A program made the translations under genes and the position numbers. DNA of 64,000 bases, from positions 19,657 to 83,656 of the forward strand of contig WRAY01000008.1 of assembly GCA_009779975.1 (NCBI GenBank), given 5' to 3'. Source of the DNA: Bacillota bacterium (GTDB lineage: Bacteria; Bacillota; Clostridia; Christensenellales; Pumilibacteraceae). Under the pieces are notes generated by a model. It was not told the DNA's origin. It did not search any database and saw only the letters and a program-made list of their open reading frames with translations. Positions within the stretch are counted from its first letter, which is position 1, and each line of letters begins with the position of its first letter. This document shows positions 25,077-34,020 of this stretch, one piece after another.

Positions 25077-25105
25077 TTGACAAAGATAATAAAAGAATGT
25101 ATAAT
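25077..25105 (+). promoter_or_regulatory. promoter of the Big-domain lipoprotein
   Basis: TTGACA (25077-25082), 17-base spacer, TATAAT (25100-25105). The roughly 100-base leader contains inverted gtgaaaag/cttttcac words of the 'ttttcac' repeat family. Confidence 0.75.
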
Positions 25106-25212
25106 GAAATGAAAAGTATAAATGTGAAAAGTTAAATCAAATGTTTTTTAGAACTCTAAGCAAGCCAGTCTAACAATACTTTTCACTTTATAAACTTTGG
25201 AGAATGATGTAT

Positions 25213-26538
25213 ATGAAAAAATTGAGAGTTTTTGCATTATCATTAATACTTATTGCAAGCGCTGTTTTGTTCACTGCTTGCAGAGAGCCTTCGCATTTTG
25301 ATGTGTCTATTGGAATGCCGTCATCAAATGAAATAACCCGCTTTCAATTCTTTTTTGTTGAAGATGAGCAAAGAGAGAATGTGTTTGGTGTGGTTCAAGA
25401 AGGTGTTTCCATCATGCACACCGAAGTTGAAAATGGCGCAAGCGTTGTTGTGGAATGGACAGTTGCTCCTAATTTTATTGGTGAAGTGACCATTATATCC
25501 GCTCCAAGAAGAGGTGAGCCTGTTGTGACAACTCTAAGAGGAGGAAGAGCCTTGACTTACTCTTCTCAAAACAGACAATTTGTCTTAGAGCATCTAATAG
25601 CAGGCGACACTACCTTTTCAATAGAGGCAATTTTTGTTCCGCCTCCGGTTGAACCTGTTCTTCCTCAAAGTGTGACAATATCAGGCGGAGAGTTGCAACT
25701 TAATGTCAATAGTTATTTCACTCTAACAGCATCAGTATATCCACTAAACGCAACTCCAAATGAAGTTGCTTGGACTTCCGGCAACACTGCCTTTGCAACT
25801 GTTGACTCAAATGGTGTTGTAACCGGTGTTGCCCCGGGGCATGTCACTATCACTGCAACCATCACAGGTTCTGTTCCGTTAAGAGTTGCAACTCGTGAAA
25901 TTGAAATAATTCCTGCCGGTCAGTCACCGATTGTTTCGCCGACAGGTGTTGCGATAACGGGGGTAAGCGCAGTCAATGTCGGTGAAACAACTGCCGCATT
26001 AACAGCAACAGTTTCTCCTCAAGGAGCATATCCAAACACCATCGTTTGGTATTCAGAGCATCCTTTGATTGCAACTGTTGATGCAACCGGTCGTGTCACA
26101 GGCATTTCAGAAGGGCAAGCAACAATAAGAGCAACGGTTGCAGGAACTGCCGTCACAAACACTCGTCAAATAACAGTCAACGCACCTTTGCAGCAAGAGA
26201 GAACAATCCGTGTTTGGTTCTTAGGCGGAAGAGATGGTCATTGGGCGAATTTCAGGGCAGCAGAACTAAGGGCATTTAGCGGCACTACTGAGTTAAGAGC
26301 AAGAACATATATGCAATGGCACTCTGCTCACTCAACTTATCAAGGCTGGCGTTTTGCTGATATTGTTGTGCCGGGACACTATGCATATTTCCAAGTAGAA
26401 ATTTGGGGGCATGACGGATGGATTATTCCGTTCGCAATGCCTTATCAAATAACAGAGGAAATTTGGTTCTATGGCGGACATGACGGAAATGACCATTATA
26501 TAGCACTAGCACCATCAACAATGAGACCTTCGACATAA
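25213..26538 (+). CDS. surface lipoprotein with two Big_2 domains
   Basis: About 441 residues. A signal peptide ends in the lipobox LFTAC, so the protein is lipid-anchored outside the cell. A first domain of about 110 residues is unknown. Two bacterial Ig-like (Big_2) domains follow, each with the VAWTSGNTAFATVDSNGVVTG type of motif (second copy VWYSEHPLIATVDATGRVTG). The C-terminal 110 residues, rich in Trp and Gly (RVWFLGGRDGHW, GGHDGNDHY), may bind a ligand. Adhesion or carbohydrate contact is plausible. Start ATG 25213 is chosen for its 10-base spacing from the site ggag; 25207 is an alternative. Confidence 0.8.
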   Translation: MKKLRVFALSLILIASAVLFTACREPSHFDVSIGMPSSNEITRFQFFFVEDEQRENVFGVVQEGVSIMHTEVENGASVVVEWTVAPNFIGEVTIISAPRRGEPVVTTLRGGRALTYSSQNRQFVLEHLIAGDTTFSIEAIFVPPPVEPVLPQSVTISGGELQLNVNSYFTLTASVYPLNATPNEVAWTSGNTAFATVDSNGVVTGVAPGHVTITATITGSVPLRVATREIEIIPAGQSPIVSPTGVAITGVSAVNVGETTAALTATVSPQGAYPNTIVWYSEHPLIATVDATGRVTGISEGQATIRATVAGTAVTNTRQITVNAPLQQERTIRVWFLGGRDGHWANFRAAELRAFSGTTELRARTYMQWHSAHSTYQGWRFADIVVPGHYAYFQVEIWGHDGWIIPFAMPYQITEEIWFYGGHDGNDHYIALAPSTMRPST

Positions 26539-26556
26539 AAGTAATAATAAAATCAA

Positions 26557-26600
26557 CAAAAAAAGGATGACAGATTAAAAAATCGTCCTTTTTTGTTTTT
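26557..26600 (+). terminator. terminator of the lipoprotein gene
   Basis: aaaaaaaggatga and the complementary tcgtccttttttg, with inner gatt/aatc pairing, then more T. Confidence 0.8.
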
Positions 26601-26614
26601 TTCCTCAAATTCGC

Positions 26615-26643
26615 TTGACAAGCAAAAAAAATAGTTGTATAAT
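26615..26643 (+). promoter_or_regulatory. promoter of the acyl carrier protein gene
   Basis: TTGACA (26615-26620), 17 bases, TATAAT (26638-26643). Confidence 0.75.
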
Positions 26644-26696
26644 CAAACTACATTCTTAAAATTGAATGAAAAAAATAAAAAGAGGTAACCACTACT

Positions 26697-26918
26697 ATGG
26701 AAACAAAAAAACTACTTGAAGAAATCTTAAAAAACTACAGAGGAGAGGAAATCACTCTTAATGAAAGCGTAACTTTTGAATCACTCGGCTTTGATTCGCT
26801 CGATCAAGTTGATTTGATGATGCAAGTTGAAGAAAAATTCGGCATCTCTTTTCCGGATGACGCCGACATCAAAAGTTTTGATGACCTCCTTGCTCTTATT
26901 GAAAGACTTAAAAAATAA
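26697..26918 (+). CDS. acpP: acyl carrier protein
   Basis: 73 residues, helical, acidic. The phosphopantetheine serine is S34 in GFDSLDQVDLMM, and the FPDDADIKSFDDLL region matches helix III of ACPs. It carries acyl chains for fatty acid synthesis or a related pathway. It stands alone with its own promoter and ribosome site (aagaggta), away from fab genes, so a specialised ACP is possible. Confidence 0.93.
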   Translation: METKKLLEEILKNYRGEEITLNESVTFESLGFDSLDQVDLMMQVEEKFGISFPDDADIKSFDDLLALIERLKK

Positions 26919-26993
26919 TCTAAAAGTGTTGTTGATTTTTATTGTTTTACAAATATTACCAACAAAAAAATCAAAAAAATTATGAAAAAACTA

Positions 26994-27022
26994 TTGACAA
27001 ACTAGTTTTTTCATAATATAAT
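26994..27022 (+). promoter_or_regulatory. promoter of a candidate small RNA
   Basis: Perfect consensus: TTGACA (26994-26999), 17-base spacer, TATAAT (27017-27022). No open frame with a ribosome site follows before the terminator at 27097. Confidence 0.75.
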
Positions 27023-27028
27023 GTTAAT

Positions 27029-27132
27029 AGCATTGTGAGGGTCGCTCGCACTGCTCCTTAAATTTGCTCATCATTTTCCCCCTTATTTATATTTGTAAAA
27101 TGCCCGACACTTAGTGTTGGGCATTTTACATT
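27029..27132 (+). ncRNA. candidate small RNA of about 105 nt
   Basis: A consensus promoter starts transcription near 27029 and a strong terminator (aaaatgcccgacac / gtgttgggcatttt, 27097-27127) ends it. The body contains no plausible coding frame. It has a short hairpin (gagggtcgctc) and unpaired pyrimidine stretches ctgctcctta and ttttcccccttat, which are complementary to Shine-Dalgarno sequences. This is the look of a trans-acting, C-rich regulatory RNA. It does not match SRP RNA, 6S or tmRNA as far as I can judge. Confidence 0.55.
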
Positions 27133-27203
27133 TTTGAATAAATTGCAAATGTTGATAAAATTAAATTTACCTAATTTGTAATTTGTAAACTTTAATTTGT
27201 AAT

Positions 27204-27506
27204 TTATTTTTTTACATATGTCAAACATTGGGGTGTTCTTTCATCCTCGCTCATAACAGTAATGCCGTTTGCCGTGCAGCATTTTTCATGCTCAAATATG
27301 CAGTCGGCTGTGCATTTGACATGAGTGTCAACGGTGTAATTTGCTTTTGCAAATTCATGAGCAACCTCAAATAAACTTTTGCGCTTTTCCTCAACAGGGT
27401 CATAACTAGAGCAGTAGGTGTCATTAGTTATTGAAATGTCCTTTGCCGTGCAACAATAACCTTTATTGAAACGACACTCTTTTTTTCCGCATTTTAAATC
27501 TTTCAT
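27204..27506 (-). CDS. DUF1540 double-domain protein
   Basis: 100 residues with two Cys-rich modules of the DUF1540 type: KCGKKECRFNKGYCCTAKDI and VKCTADCIFEHEKCCTANGI, each followed by a serine- or glutamate-rich turn and a further Cys (YCSSY, PQCLTY). Such proteins occur in spore-forming Clostridia and may bind metal. The start at 27506 (MKDLKCGK) has the ribosome site aaaggagaa; upstream in-frame codons are repeat sequence. Confidence 0.88.
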   Translation of the reverse strand: MKDLKCGKKECRFNKGYCCTAKDISITNDTYCSSYDPVEEKRKSLFEVAHEFAKANYTVDTHVKCTADCIFEHEKCCTANGITVMSEDERTPQCLTYVKK

Positions 27507-27526
27507 AAGTTTTCTCCTTTTATTAA

Positions 27527-27620
27527 CGCATAATGTATAACGCATAACGCATAACAAAGGATAGAAATTATATCAAATTAAGTCTAACAATCGTTATGTG
27601 TTTATACATTGTGCGTTATG
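27527..27620. repeat. palindromic repeat, 'gcgttrtgcg' family
   Basis: acgcataacgcataaca and tacattgtgcgttatgcgtt are the arms; the core aaaggatagaa...ctaacaatcgtta matches those at 10470 and 18050. Confidence 0.85.
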
Positions 27621-27737
27621 CGTTGTCTAAAATAGTATGGACAAATTTCAAAAAAAACAAACATTTTCCCCAAAAAACGCTTTACAATAGTTTTTAAATC
27701 TAGTATACTAATGTTTCTTGAATTAAAAATCAACAAT

Positions 27738-27772
27738 CGTTATGCATTATGCGTTATACATTATGCGTTAAT
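27738..27772. repeat. half element, 'gcgttatgcg' words
   Basis: caatcgttatgcattatgcg and gttatacattatgcgtt form only the right half of the family. It lies just before the ribosome site of secG. Confidence 0.6.
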
Positions 27773-27787
27773 AAAAGGAGTTAAAAG

Positions 27788-28075
27788 ATGAATGTTCCAG
27801 AGTGGATGACGAATAGTTTTCCGATAATAAGGGTTGTTTTCATAATCATACTCGCAATACTTGCGATTTTAATGATTGTCGCTGTCCTTTTCCAAAAATC
27901 AGGTTCAGAAGGAGGACTTGGAGCCCTTGGCGGACAAGCCCAAGACACCTACTACCAAAAACACAAATCAAAGTCACTTGAAGGCATACTAAAAAGAGCG
28001 ACTATGATTTTGGGCATTGCAATAGGTGTTTTAAGTGTTCTTTTCTTTGTGACAATCCTAGTTGTGCCCATCTAA
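27788..28075 (+). CDS. secG: protein translocase subunit SecG
   Basis: Third subunit of the SecYEG channel, 95 residues: a first membrane helix, the conserved LFQKSGSEGGLGALGG turn, and a second helix at the C-terminus. The strong ribosome site aaaggag fixes the start. secG before rnr is a common order in Firmicutes. Confidence 0.95.
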   Translation: MNVPEWMTNSFPIIRVVFIIILAILAILMIVAVLFQKSGSEGGLGALGGQAQDTYYQKHKSKSLEGILKRATMILGIAIGVLSVLFFVTILVVPI

Positions 28076-28091
28076 GAAACATAAAAAAAAC

Positions 28092-28118
28092 AAAAAGCGG
28101 GCAACACCCGCTTTTTTC
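28092..28118 (+). terminator. terminator between secG and rnr
   Basis: aaaaagcggg and cccgcttttt around caaca, with further T. Confidence 0.85.
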
Positions 28119-28178
28119 AAATGCACAATATTTCACAATAAACACTTAGAGCATCTTTTAAAATAAAGCAATTTTAAA

Positions 28179-30173
28179 ATGAAAAAGAAAAATAACTTTC
28201 AAAAAGATATTCGAGATACAGCAGTAGGAGTCCTTCAGGCAAGACGAAGCGGCTATGCTTTTTTATTGAGTGAGGGAAGAGAAGATATTTTTATCCCGAA
28301 ATACAACATGAAAAATGCCATAGACGGTGATGAGGTTTTGGTTAGAGTTATTTCGTATCGCAAAGGCGGAGGCGAGGGAAGAGTTGAAAAGGTTTTGAAA
28401 CGAGCCAAAAATAAAATCGTTGGCGAAGTGAAATTTCGAGGTGACAATTATTTTTTAGTTGCTGATAGTTTGTCCGCTTCTAAAGACATAATTATTGAAA
28501 AACATGAGCTAGGGCGTGCAAAAGACGGCGATAAAGTAGTAGTTGAATTGTCACCTTGGAAAATGCATGAAATGCCAAAAGGAAAAGTTGTTGAACTATT
28601 GGGCAAAAAAGGACAAAAAGGAGTGGACATTCTTTCAATTATTCGCTCACACGGTCTATATGAAAAATTTCCGAAAGGCGTTGTTAATGAGGCAAATGAA
28701 ATTGGCGACACTATCACAGATGAAGAAATAAATGGCAGGCATGATTTCAAAAAAGAACTGGTCATAACAATCGACGGAGCAGACGCAAGAGACTTTGACG
28801 ATGGTGTGTCTGTTGTTAGGCATGATGACGGAACTTATAATCTTTCAGTTCATATTGCCGATGTTGCTCATTATGTCAAACGAAACAGCAAAATAGACAT
28901 CGAAGCCCAAAAGAGAACAACCAGTGTCTACTTTCCACACATGGTTTTACCAATGCTGCCGGAAAAACTCTCAAACGGTATTTGCTCACTAAAAGAAAAA
29001 CAAGACCGCTTGACGCTCAGTGTTGTGATGACTGTCAACAAAGTAGGCACAGTTATTGACTACAAAATATATGAAGGAATTATCAACTCCCGCCATCGCA
29101 TGACCTATGAAGAAGTTGATAGAATAATTGTAGGGGCGGTCAATGACAATCCGCACAATGACTATGAATCAACAATCGGGCGGTCAATGACTGCTCCTGT
29201 AAGCATTGTTCAAAAAAACAAAACAAATCTTGACAACAATTCCTCATTAAATAAAATGCTTTTCACAATGAAATCCCTAGCCGACATCCTCACTTTAAAA
29301 AGGATAAATCGAGGTTCAATTGAATTTGACTTAACTGAGAGTGAATTAGTCATGGACGAAACAGGAAAATGTATTGCCGTTGTCAAAAAACCTCGTTTAA
29401 TTTCACACAAAATCATTGAAGAGTTCATGGTCTTGGCAAATGAAACTATTGCCGAACATCTGACAAAAAACAAAATCCCCGGAATATTCCGTGTTCACGA
29501 ATCACCTCCTCCGGAAAAAATTGAGAGACTAACCGATTTTCTTGACGCACTTGGCGTTGAAAATGATATTGATGATAATTCAACATCATTAGATTTCGCC
29601 AATTTATTAAAAGACACTCCTGAAGATGTTACGCTTGCCGTTAATAAAATGGCATTGCGTTCTATGTCAAAGGCTCTATATGAAAATAAAAACAAAGGGC
29701 ATTTCGGTTTGGCAAGTGAATTTTATCTTCATTTCACCTCACCAATAAGACGGTATCCTGACCTAATCGTTCATCGCATTTTAAAAGACTATTTAAAAAA
29801 TGGCAAAAAAAATCTTGCAGCATTTTCTGAGGACACCGCTCCAATCGCAAAGCAATGCTCTGAGCGAGAGCGATTGGCTGAAAGTGCCGAAAGAGATGTA
29901 GTTGACTACAAAAAGTGCGAATTTATGAAAGATAAAGTCGGCAACACTTACAAAGGAGTAGTAAGCGGAGTTGCTGAATGGGGAATTTTTGTTGAATTAG
30001 AAAACAGTGTCGAAGGACTAATCCGTATTGACGGTCTCCCGGGCTATGGTTATGTATTCAACGAAAAAACCATGACAATGTCAAATGCCGCTTATTCGTT
30101 TAGACTGGGACAAGCAGTTACGGTAGAAGTTGATAGCGTGACGGATAGAGTGCAATTAATTTTAAAAACATAA
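28179..30173 (+). CDS. rnr: ribonuclease R
   Basis: 3'-5' exoribonuclease, 664 residues. N-terminal OB/cold-shock domains, then the RNB catalytic domain with GADARDFDDGVSVV (the catalytic Asp cluster) and HIADVAHYV, and a C-terminal S1 domain (KGVVSGVAEWGIFVELEN). It degrades structured RNA and helps tmRNA-dependent quality control. Residues about 318-342 (VGAVNDNPHND to MTAPVSI) are encoded by two inverted copies of the 'gtaggggcggtcaatgac' repeat placed within the RNB domain, in frame. The start ATG has no Shine-Dalgarno sequence. Confidence 0.95.
   Translation: MKKKNNFQKDIRDTAVGVLQARRSGYAFLLSEGREDIFIPKYNMKNAIDGDEVLVRVISYRKGGGEGRVEKVLKRAKNKIVGEVKFRGDNYFLVADSLSASKDIIIEKHELGRAKDGDKVVVELSPWKMHEMPKGKVVELLGKKGQKGVDILSIIRSHGLYEKFPKGVVNEANEIGDTITDEEINGRHDFKKELVITIDGADARDFDDGVSVVRHDDGTYNLSVHIADVAHYVKRNSKIDIEAQKRTTSVYFPHMVLPMLPEKLSNGICSLKEKQDRLTLSVVMTVNKVGTVIDYKIYEGIINSRHRMTYEEVDRIIVGAVNDNPHNDYESTIGRSMTAPVSIVQKNKTNLDNNSSLNKMLFTMKSLADILTLKRINRGSIEFDLTESELVMDETGKCIAVVKKPRLISHKIIEEFMVLANETIAEHLTKNKIPGIFRVHESPPPEKIERLTDFLDALGVENDIDDNSTSLDFANLLKDTPEDVTLAVNKMALRSMSKALYENKNKGHFGLASEFYLHFTSPIRRYPDLIVHRILKDYLKNGKKNLAAFSEDTAPIAKQCSERERLAESAERDVVDYKKCEFMKDKVGNTYKGVVSGVAEWGIFVELENSVEGLIRIDGLPGYGYVFNEKTMTMSNAAYSFRLGQAVTVEVDSVTDRVQLILKT
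29128..29205. repeat. in-frame inverted pair of 'gtaggggcggtc' repeats in rnr
   Basis: Left unit gtaggggcggtcaatgacaa, right unit the complement (gggcggtcaatgactgctcc). The normal RNase R sequence runs from MTYEEVDRII almost directly to the NLDNNSSL region, so about 25 residues look added. Confidence 0.75.
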
Positions 30174-30258
30174 ATTACCAATTACAGTGGACAACTACTA
30201 AGGTGGTTAAATTAATTCTATCATTATTTGTAATTTGTCCACTGTAATTTGCACATTA
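30172..30258. repeat. palindromic repeat, 'aattacagtggaca' arms
   Basis: aattaccaattacagtggac and gtccactgtaatttgc are the arms, with ttaaattaattctatcatta at the centre. It fills the spacer from the rnr stop to five bases before the ATPase start. Confidence 0.85.
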
Positions 30259-30262
30259 AATT

Positions 30263-32950
30263 ATGTTCCACACCAAACAAACAAAAGACTTATTACAATC
30301 TTTTAATTCTAATGTTCATTCAGGATTAACGAATGAACAGGTTTTGTTAAATGAAAAAGAGTTTGGCAAAAATGTTATTGAAAAAGAAAAAAAGATAAAT
30401 ATTTTTAAACGCATTTTAGTTGCACTTAGTGACAAGATGATAATGATATTAATCGTTGCGCTTGTTATTGCTGTTGCAATAAACATTATTGGTGCAATCG
30501 TTCCGGAAGGCTACACGGACATTTTTGAAATAATAGGAATTTCGTTCGCAATAATTTTGTGTGTTGCAATAACTGTCATAATGGAGGGAAGGAGTGCAAA
30601 AGCATTTGAAGCACTCAATAAATTAAATGAAGATGTTTTTGTCCGAGTAGTCAGAGAAGGGGATAGCAAACTAATAAAAGTCGGCGAAGTTGTTTGCGGA
30701 GATATTGTTGTTGTTCAAAGCGGAGATAAGATTGTTTGCGACGGAAGATTGTTAGAGGCAGCGGCATTAACGGTTGACGAGAGTGCGTTGACAGGCGAGA
30801 GTCACCATGTTGAAAAAAACGCTGATGCTGTCTTTGAAGATGAAAACATAGCAGCCGCCGAACGCATCAATATGCTTTATTGCGGAACTTATGTGGCAAG
30901 CGGCAATGCAACAATGCTGGTTTGTGCTGTTGGAGGCAAAACAGAATTCGGTCAAATTGCAAAAGAGTTGGCAAAATCAAAATCAACTTCAACTCCGCTT
31001 CAAGAAAAACTTGGGAAACTTGGAAAAACAATTGCTATCGCCGGTGCAAGTATTGCACTATTGGTCTTTTTAATTCAATTAACAAGATATTTAGTAACAG
31101 ACAGTGCAACGCTTCAAAATATACTCGGTGCATTTTTAATGAGCGTTGTTCTCATTGTTGCCGCAGTCCCGGAAGGTCTTCCGACAATCGTTGCCGTTTC
31201 ACTTTCCATTAATGTTTTGAGAATGTCAAAGGAAAATGCTCTGGTCAAAAAACTTGTCGCATCTGAAACAATCGGCTGCGTTAATGTCATATGCAGTGAC
31301 AAAACAGGAACACTAACCCAAAACAAAATGACAGTTGTTGGCGGACAGTTAACAGATGAGTTATTCCTAAACAGTTGTCTAAACTCAACCGCTGATATTG
31401 AAGAGATAAGAGAAGTTTTTTGTGATAACAACAAAACTAAAGAAAATGAATCTCTTGGACAAAAGTGCCGAAGGCACAAGTTTATCGGAAATCCAACCGA
31501 ATGTGCCTTATTAGTTTCTGCTAAAAATCATGGATTTGACTACAAAAAAATAAGAGCAGAAACCGAGATAGTAGAGGTCGTTCCGTTTTGTTCAGAAACA
31601 AAACACATGTTAACAACTGTCAAAACCACTGACGGTGTCACAACCTATGCAAAAGGAAGTCCGGAAGTAATCCTAGACATGTGTGATATAACTAAAGCAG
31701 AGAGAGAAAAAATAGAAGAGCAAATCATCGAATATCAAAAAAGAGCGGCAAGAGTAATTGCTTTTGCATCAATGCATAAAACACAACACACAATGCATAA
31801 CGAAGACAAATTTGTTTTTAATGGTTTTACGGCGATTAGCGACCCGCTTCGTGAAGATGTTTTTGAGAGTGTACGAGATTGTAAAAAAGCCAATATTGAA
31901 ATAAAAATGCTGACTGGTGACAATATAGTGACCGCTACTGCAATAGCCGAAGAATTAGACATGCTTGACAAAAATATTGAATGTCAAGTAGTTGAAGCAA
32001 AAGATCTGGATAATCTCTCAGATGAAGAATTTAGAGAGCGAATAAAAACAATAAAAGTTATTGCCAGAAGCACTCCTTTAATCAAAATGCGTGTTGTGAA
32101 CGCCTTAAAAGCACAAGGCAATGTTGTTGCATTAACAGGCGACGGAATAAACGATGCTCCGGCCCTCAAAAATGCCGATGTCGGAATTGCAATGGGTTTG
32201 GCAGGAACTGATGTTTCAAAAGAGGCGGCTGATATCATTCTTCTTGACGATAGTTTCTCAACGCTTGCAAGAGCCGTTAAATGGGGAAGAGGCTTGTTTG
32301 AAAACTTTCGCCGCTTTATCACCTTTTCAATAACAGTCAACATCGCCGCAGTTTTATTTATTTTGGTCAGCGTCATATTAGGTTATGGTTCACCGTTAAC
32401 TGCCGTTCAAATTCTTTGGATAAACATCATAATGGACGGTCCTCCCGGCATAACGCTTGCGTTTGAACCAATCAGAAACAGCATTATGGAGCAAAAGCCG
32501 ATAAGACGAGAAGAGCATGTAATAACTCGTTCTATGCTCAAAAGAATGATAGTCAACGGTTTATTTATTGCCTCTCTTGTCATCTCTCAACAGAGTTTTA
32601 ATTTCTTGTCGATTGACCCATATCTGATGCCGACAGTTCTCTTTGCATCGTTCACCATCATGCAAACATTCAATGCATTTAACGCAAGAGAACTTGGACT
32701 AACTTCAATATTCAAAACATTATTCCGCAACAAAATATTCGTTGCTGCAATGTCCGTCACACTTCTAATTCAAGTCATCATCACTCAATTCGGCGGACTA
32801 TTTTTTGGAACAGTTCCGCTAGACATAATAACATGGCTAAAAGTAATAGGTCTTGCGTCAAGCGTCATAGTGTTTAGTGAGTTGACGAAATTGACGATAT
32901 TCTTGTTTAGAAAAATCAGGAGGAAAAAATCAAATCATAATATATTATGA
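30263..32950 (+). CDS. P-type Ca2+ ATPase, PMCA type
   Basis: Calcium-exporting ATPase, 895 residues. Actuator motif LTGESHHVEKN, VPEGLP in the fourth membrane segment, phosphorylation site SDKTGTLTQ (D346), MLTGDN, and the hinge GDGINDAPALKNADVGIAMG. Membrane segments pair at 55-110, 255-310 and in the C-terminal 200 residues. Residues 506-515 (HKTQHTMHNE) come from a 'gcataacacacaacgcata' repeat in the nucleotide-binding domain. The start directly follows a palindromic element and has no ribosome site. Confidence 0.93.
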   Translation: MFHTKQTKDLLQSFNSNVHSGLTNEQVLLNEKEFGKNVIEKEKKINIFKRILVALSDKMIMILIVALVIAVAINIIGAIVPEGYTDIFEIIGISFAIILCVAITVIMEGRSAKAFEALNKLNEDVFVRVVREGDSKLIKVGEVVCGDIVVVQSGDKIVCDGRLLEAAALTVDESALTGESHHVEKNADAVFEDENIAAAERINMLYCGTYVASGNATMLVCAVGGKTEFGQIAKELAKSKSTSTPLQEKLGKLGKTIAIAGASIALLVFLIQLTRYLVTDSATLQNILGAFLMSVVLIVAAVPEGLPTIVAVSLSINVLRMSKENALVKKLVASETIGCVNVICSDKTGTLTQNKMTVVGGQLTDELFLNSCLNSTADIEEIREVFCDNNKTKENESLGQKCRRHKFIGNPTECALLVSAKNHGFDYKKIRAETEIVEVVPFCSETKHMLTTVKTTDGVTTYAKGSPEVILDMCDITKAEREKIEEQIIEYQKRAARVIAFASMHKTQHTMHNEDKFVFNGFTAISDPLREDVFESVRDCKKANIEIKMLTGDNIVTATAIAEELDMLDKNIECQVVEAKDLDNLSDEEFRERIKTIKVIARSTPLIKMRVVNALKAQGNVVALTGDGINDAPALKNADVGIAMGLAGTDVSKEAADIILLDDSFSTLARAVKWGRGLFENFRRFITFSITVNIAAVLFILVSVILGYGSPLTAVQILWINIIMDGPPGITLAFEPIRNSIMEQKPIRREEHVITRSMLKRMIVNGLFIASLVISQQSFNFLSIDPYLMPTVLFASFTIMQTFNAFNARELGLTSIFKTLFRNKIFVAAMSVTLLIQVIITQFGGLFFGTVPLDIITWLKVIGLASSVIVFSELTKLTIFLFRKIRRKKSNHNIL

Positions 32951-32964
32951 ATTGAAAAAAAATC

Positions 32965-33816
32965 ATGAAACTAGGCGCTCACATATCAATTAGTAAAGGC
33001 TTTTACCATGCCGCATGCGATACTGTTTCAATCGGTGCAAACACCTTTCAATACTTTTCACGAAACCCCAGAGGCGGTGCTAAGCGTGCCGTTGATGAGG
33101 CTGATTTTGCATTGTTTAGAAAAATCTCTTCTGAAAACAATATTGAAGAAATTCTATCTCACGCCCCCTACACTTTGAACCCTGCAAGCACAACGAGAGC
33201 AACAAGAGAGTTTGCTAAGATTTGTCTCAAAGAGGATTTAGCAGCACTCGAGTATCTTCCAAACAACCTCTATGTTTTTCACCCGGGTTCAAACAGTGAG
33301 AATAAAGAAGAGGGAATGTCTTTCATTGTCGATACCCTTAACGAAGTTTTATTTGAAAAACAAACAACAACAGTCTTGTTTGAAATGATGAGCGGGAAGG
33401 GAAGTGAAATAGGGTCAACATTTCAAGAAATTAAAGAACTAATAGACAAAGTTCATCTCAAAGACAAATTGGGAGTTTGTTTTGATACTTGCCACCTCTA
33501 CAGCGCAGGCTATGACATCAAAAACAATCTTGACGGAGTTTTGAATGAATTTGACAAATTAGTCGGACTAAAATATTTGCGGGCAATTCACCTAAACGAC
33601 AGTATGCATGAGTGCGGTGCAAAAAAAGACCGCCACGCAAAAATCGGTCAAGGAACTTTGGGGATTGAAACTTTCAAAAATCTAATCAATCACCACTTAT
33701 TAAAAAATATTCCTCTTTACCTTGAAACTCCCCAAGACACAATTCAAGGCTATGGAGAAGAAATAAAACTCCTTCGTTCTTTATACTCAAACAGTCCACA
33801 AATTGAACAGTCTTGA
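32965..33816 (+). CDS. nfo: endonuclease IV
   Basis: AP endonuclease of base-excision repair, 283 residues, a TIM barrel with three zinc ions. Visible ligand motifs: HAPYTLNPAS, FHPG, FEMMSGKGSEIGS, CFDTCHLYSAGYD, IHLNDSMHECGAKKDRHAKI and LETP. It starts 14 bases after the ATPase stop without a ribosome site, so it is probably co-transcribed. The last ten residues (YSNSPQIEQS) are encoded by the left arm of an inverted repeat that continues 130 bases downstream. Confidence 0.95.
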   Translation: MKLGAHISISKGFYHAACDTVSIGANTFQYFSRNPRGGAKRAVDEADFALFRKISSENNIEEILSHAPYTLNPASTTRATREFAKICLKEDLAALEYLPNNLYVFHPGSNSENKEEGMSFIVDTLNEVLFEKQTTTVLFEMMSGKGSEIGSTFQEIKELIDKVHLKDKLGVCFDTCHLYSAGYDIKNNLDGVLNEFDKLVGLKYLRAIHLNDSMHECGAKKDRHAKIGQGTLGIETFKNLINHHLLKNIPLYLETPQDTIQGYGEEIKLLRSLYSNSPQIEQS

Positions 33817-33955
33817 AAATATCTTTTTGCGAAAAACCCACGAAAGCAACCATTTTTTGTATTTCTAATACGAAAAAGAACGCTTATCGTGTGTTTTTCA
33901 TAAAAAATCTATTTTAATCTTTGTTCAATTTCTAAACTGTTTGAGTATATTTTCC
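33781..33955. repeat. MITE-like element overlapping the nfo 3' end
   Basis: Left arm 33783-33813 (atactcaaacagtccac, aaattgaacag) and right arm 33922-33953 are near-perfect inverted copies of about 30 bases, enclosing about 110 bases without a gene. The left arm supplies the nfo C-terminus and stop. Its arms are unrelated to the other repeat families here. Confidence 0.65.
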
Positions 33956-34020
33956 AATAAATAAAAATAACTGAAGGCGGTCACTGGCCGCAAAAACCAA
34001 ACAAAAAAAGGAAATAGAAT

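Noticed and set aside
27029..27132. tmRNA, SRP RNA or 6S RNA
   Set aside because: No tRNA-like ends or tag frame, no SRP tetraloop region, and no large 6S bubble; the length is also too short for tmRNA and 6S.
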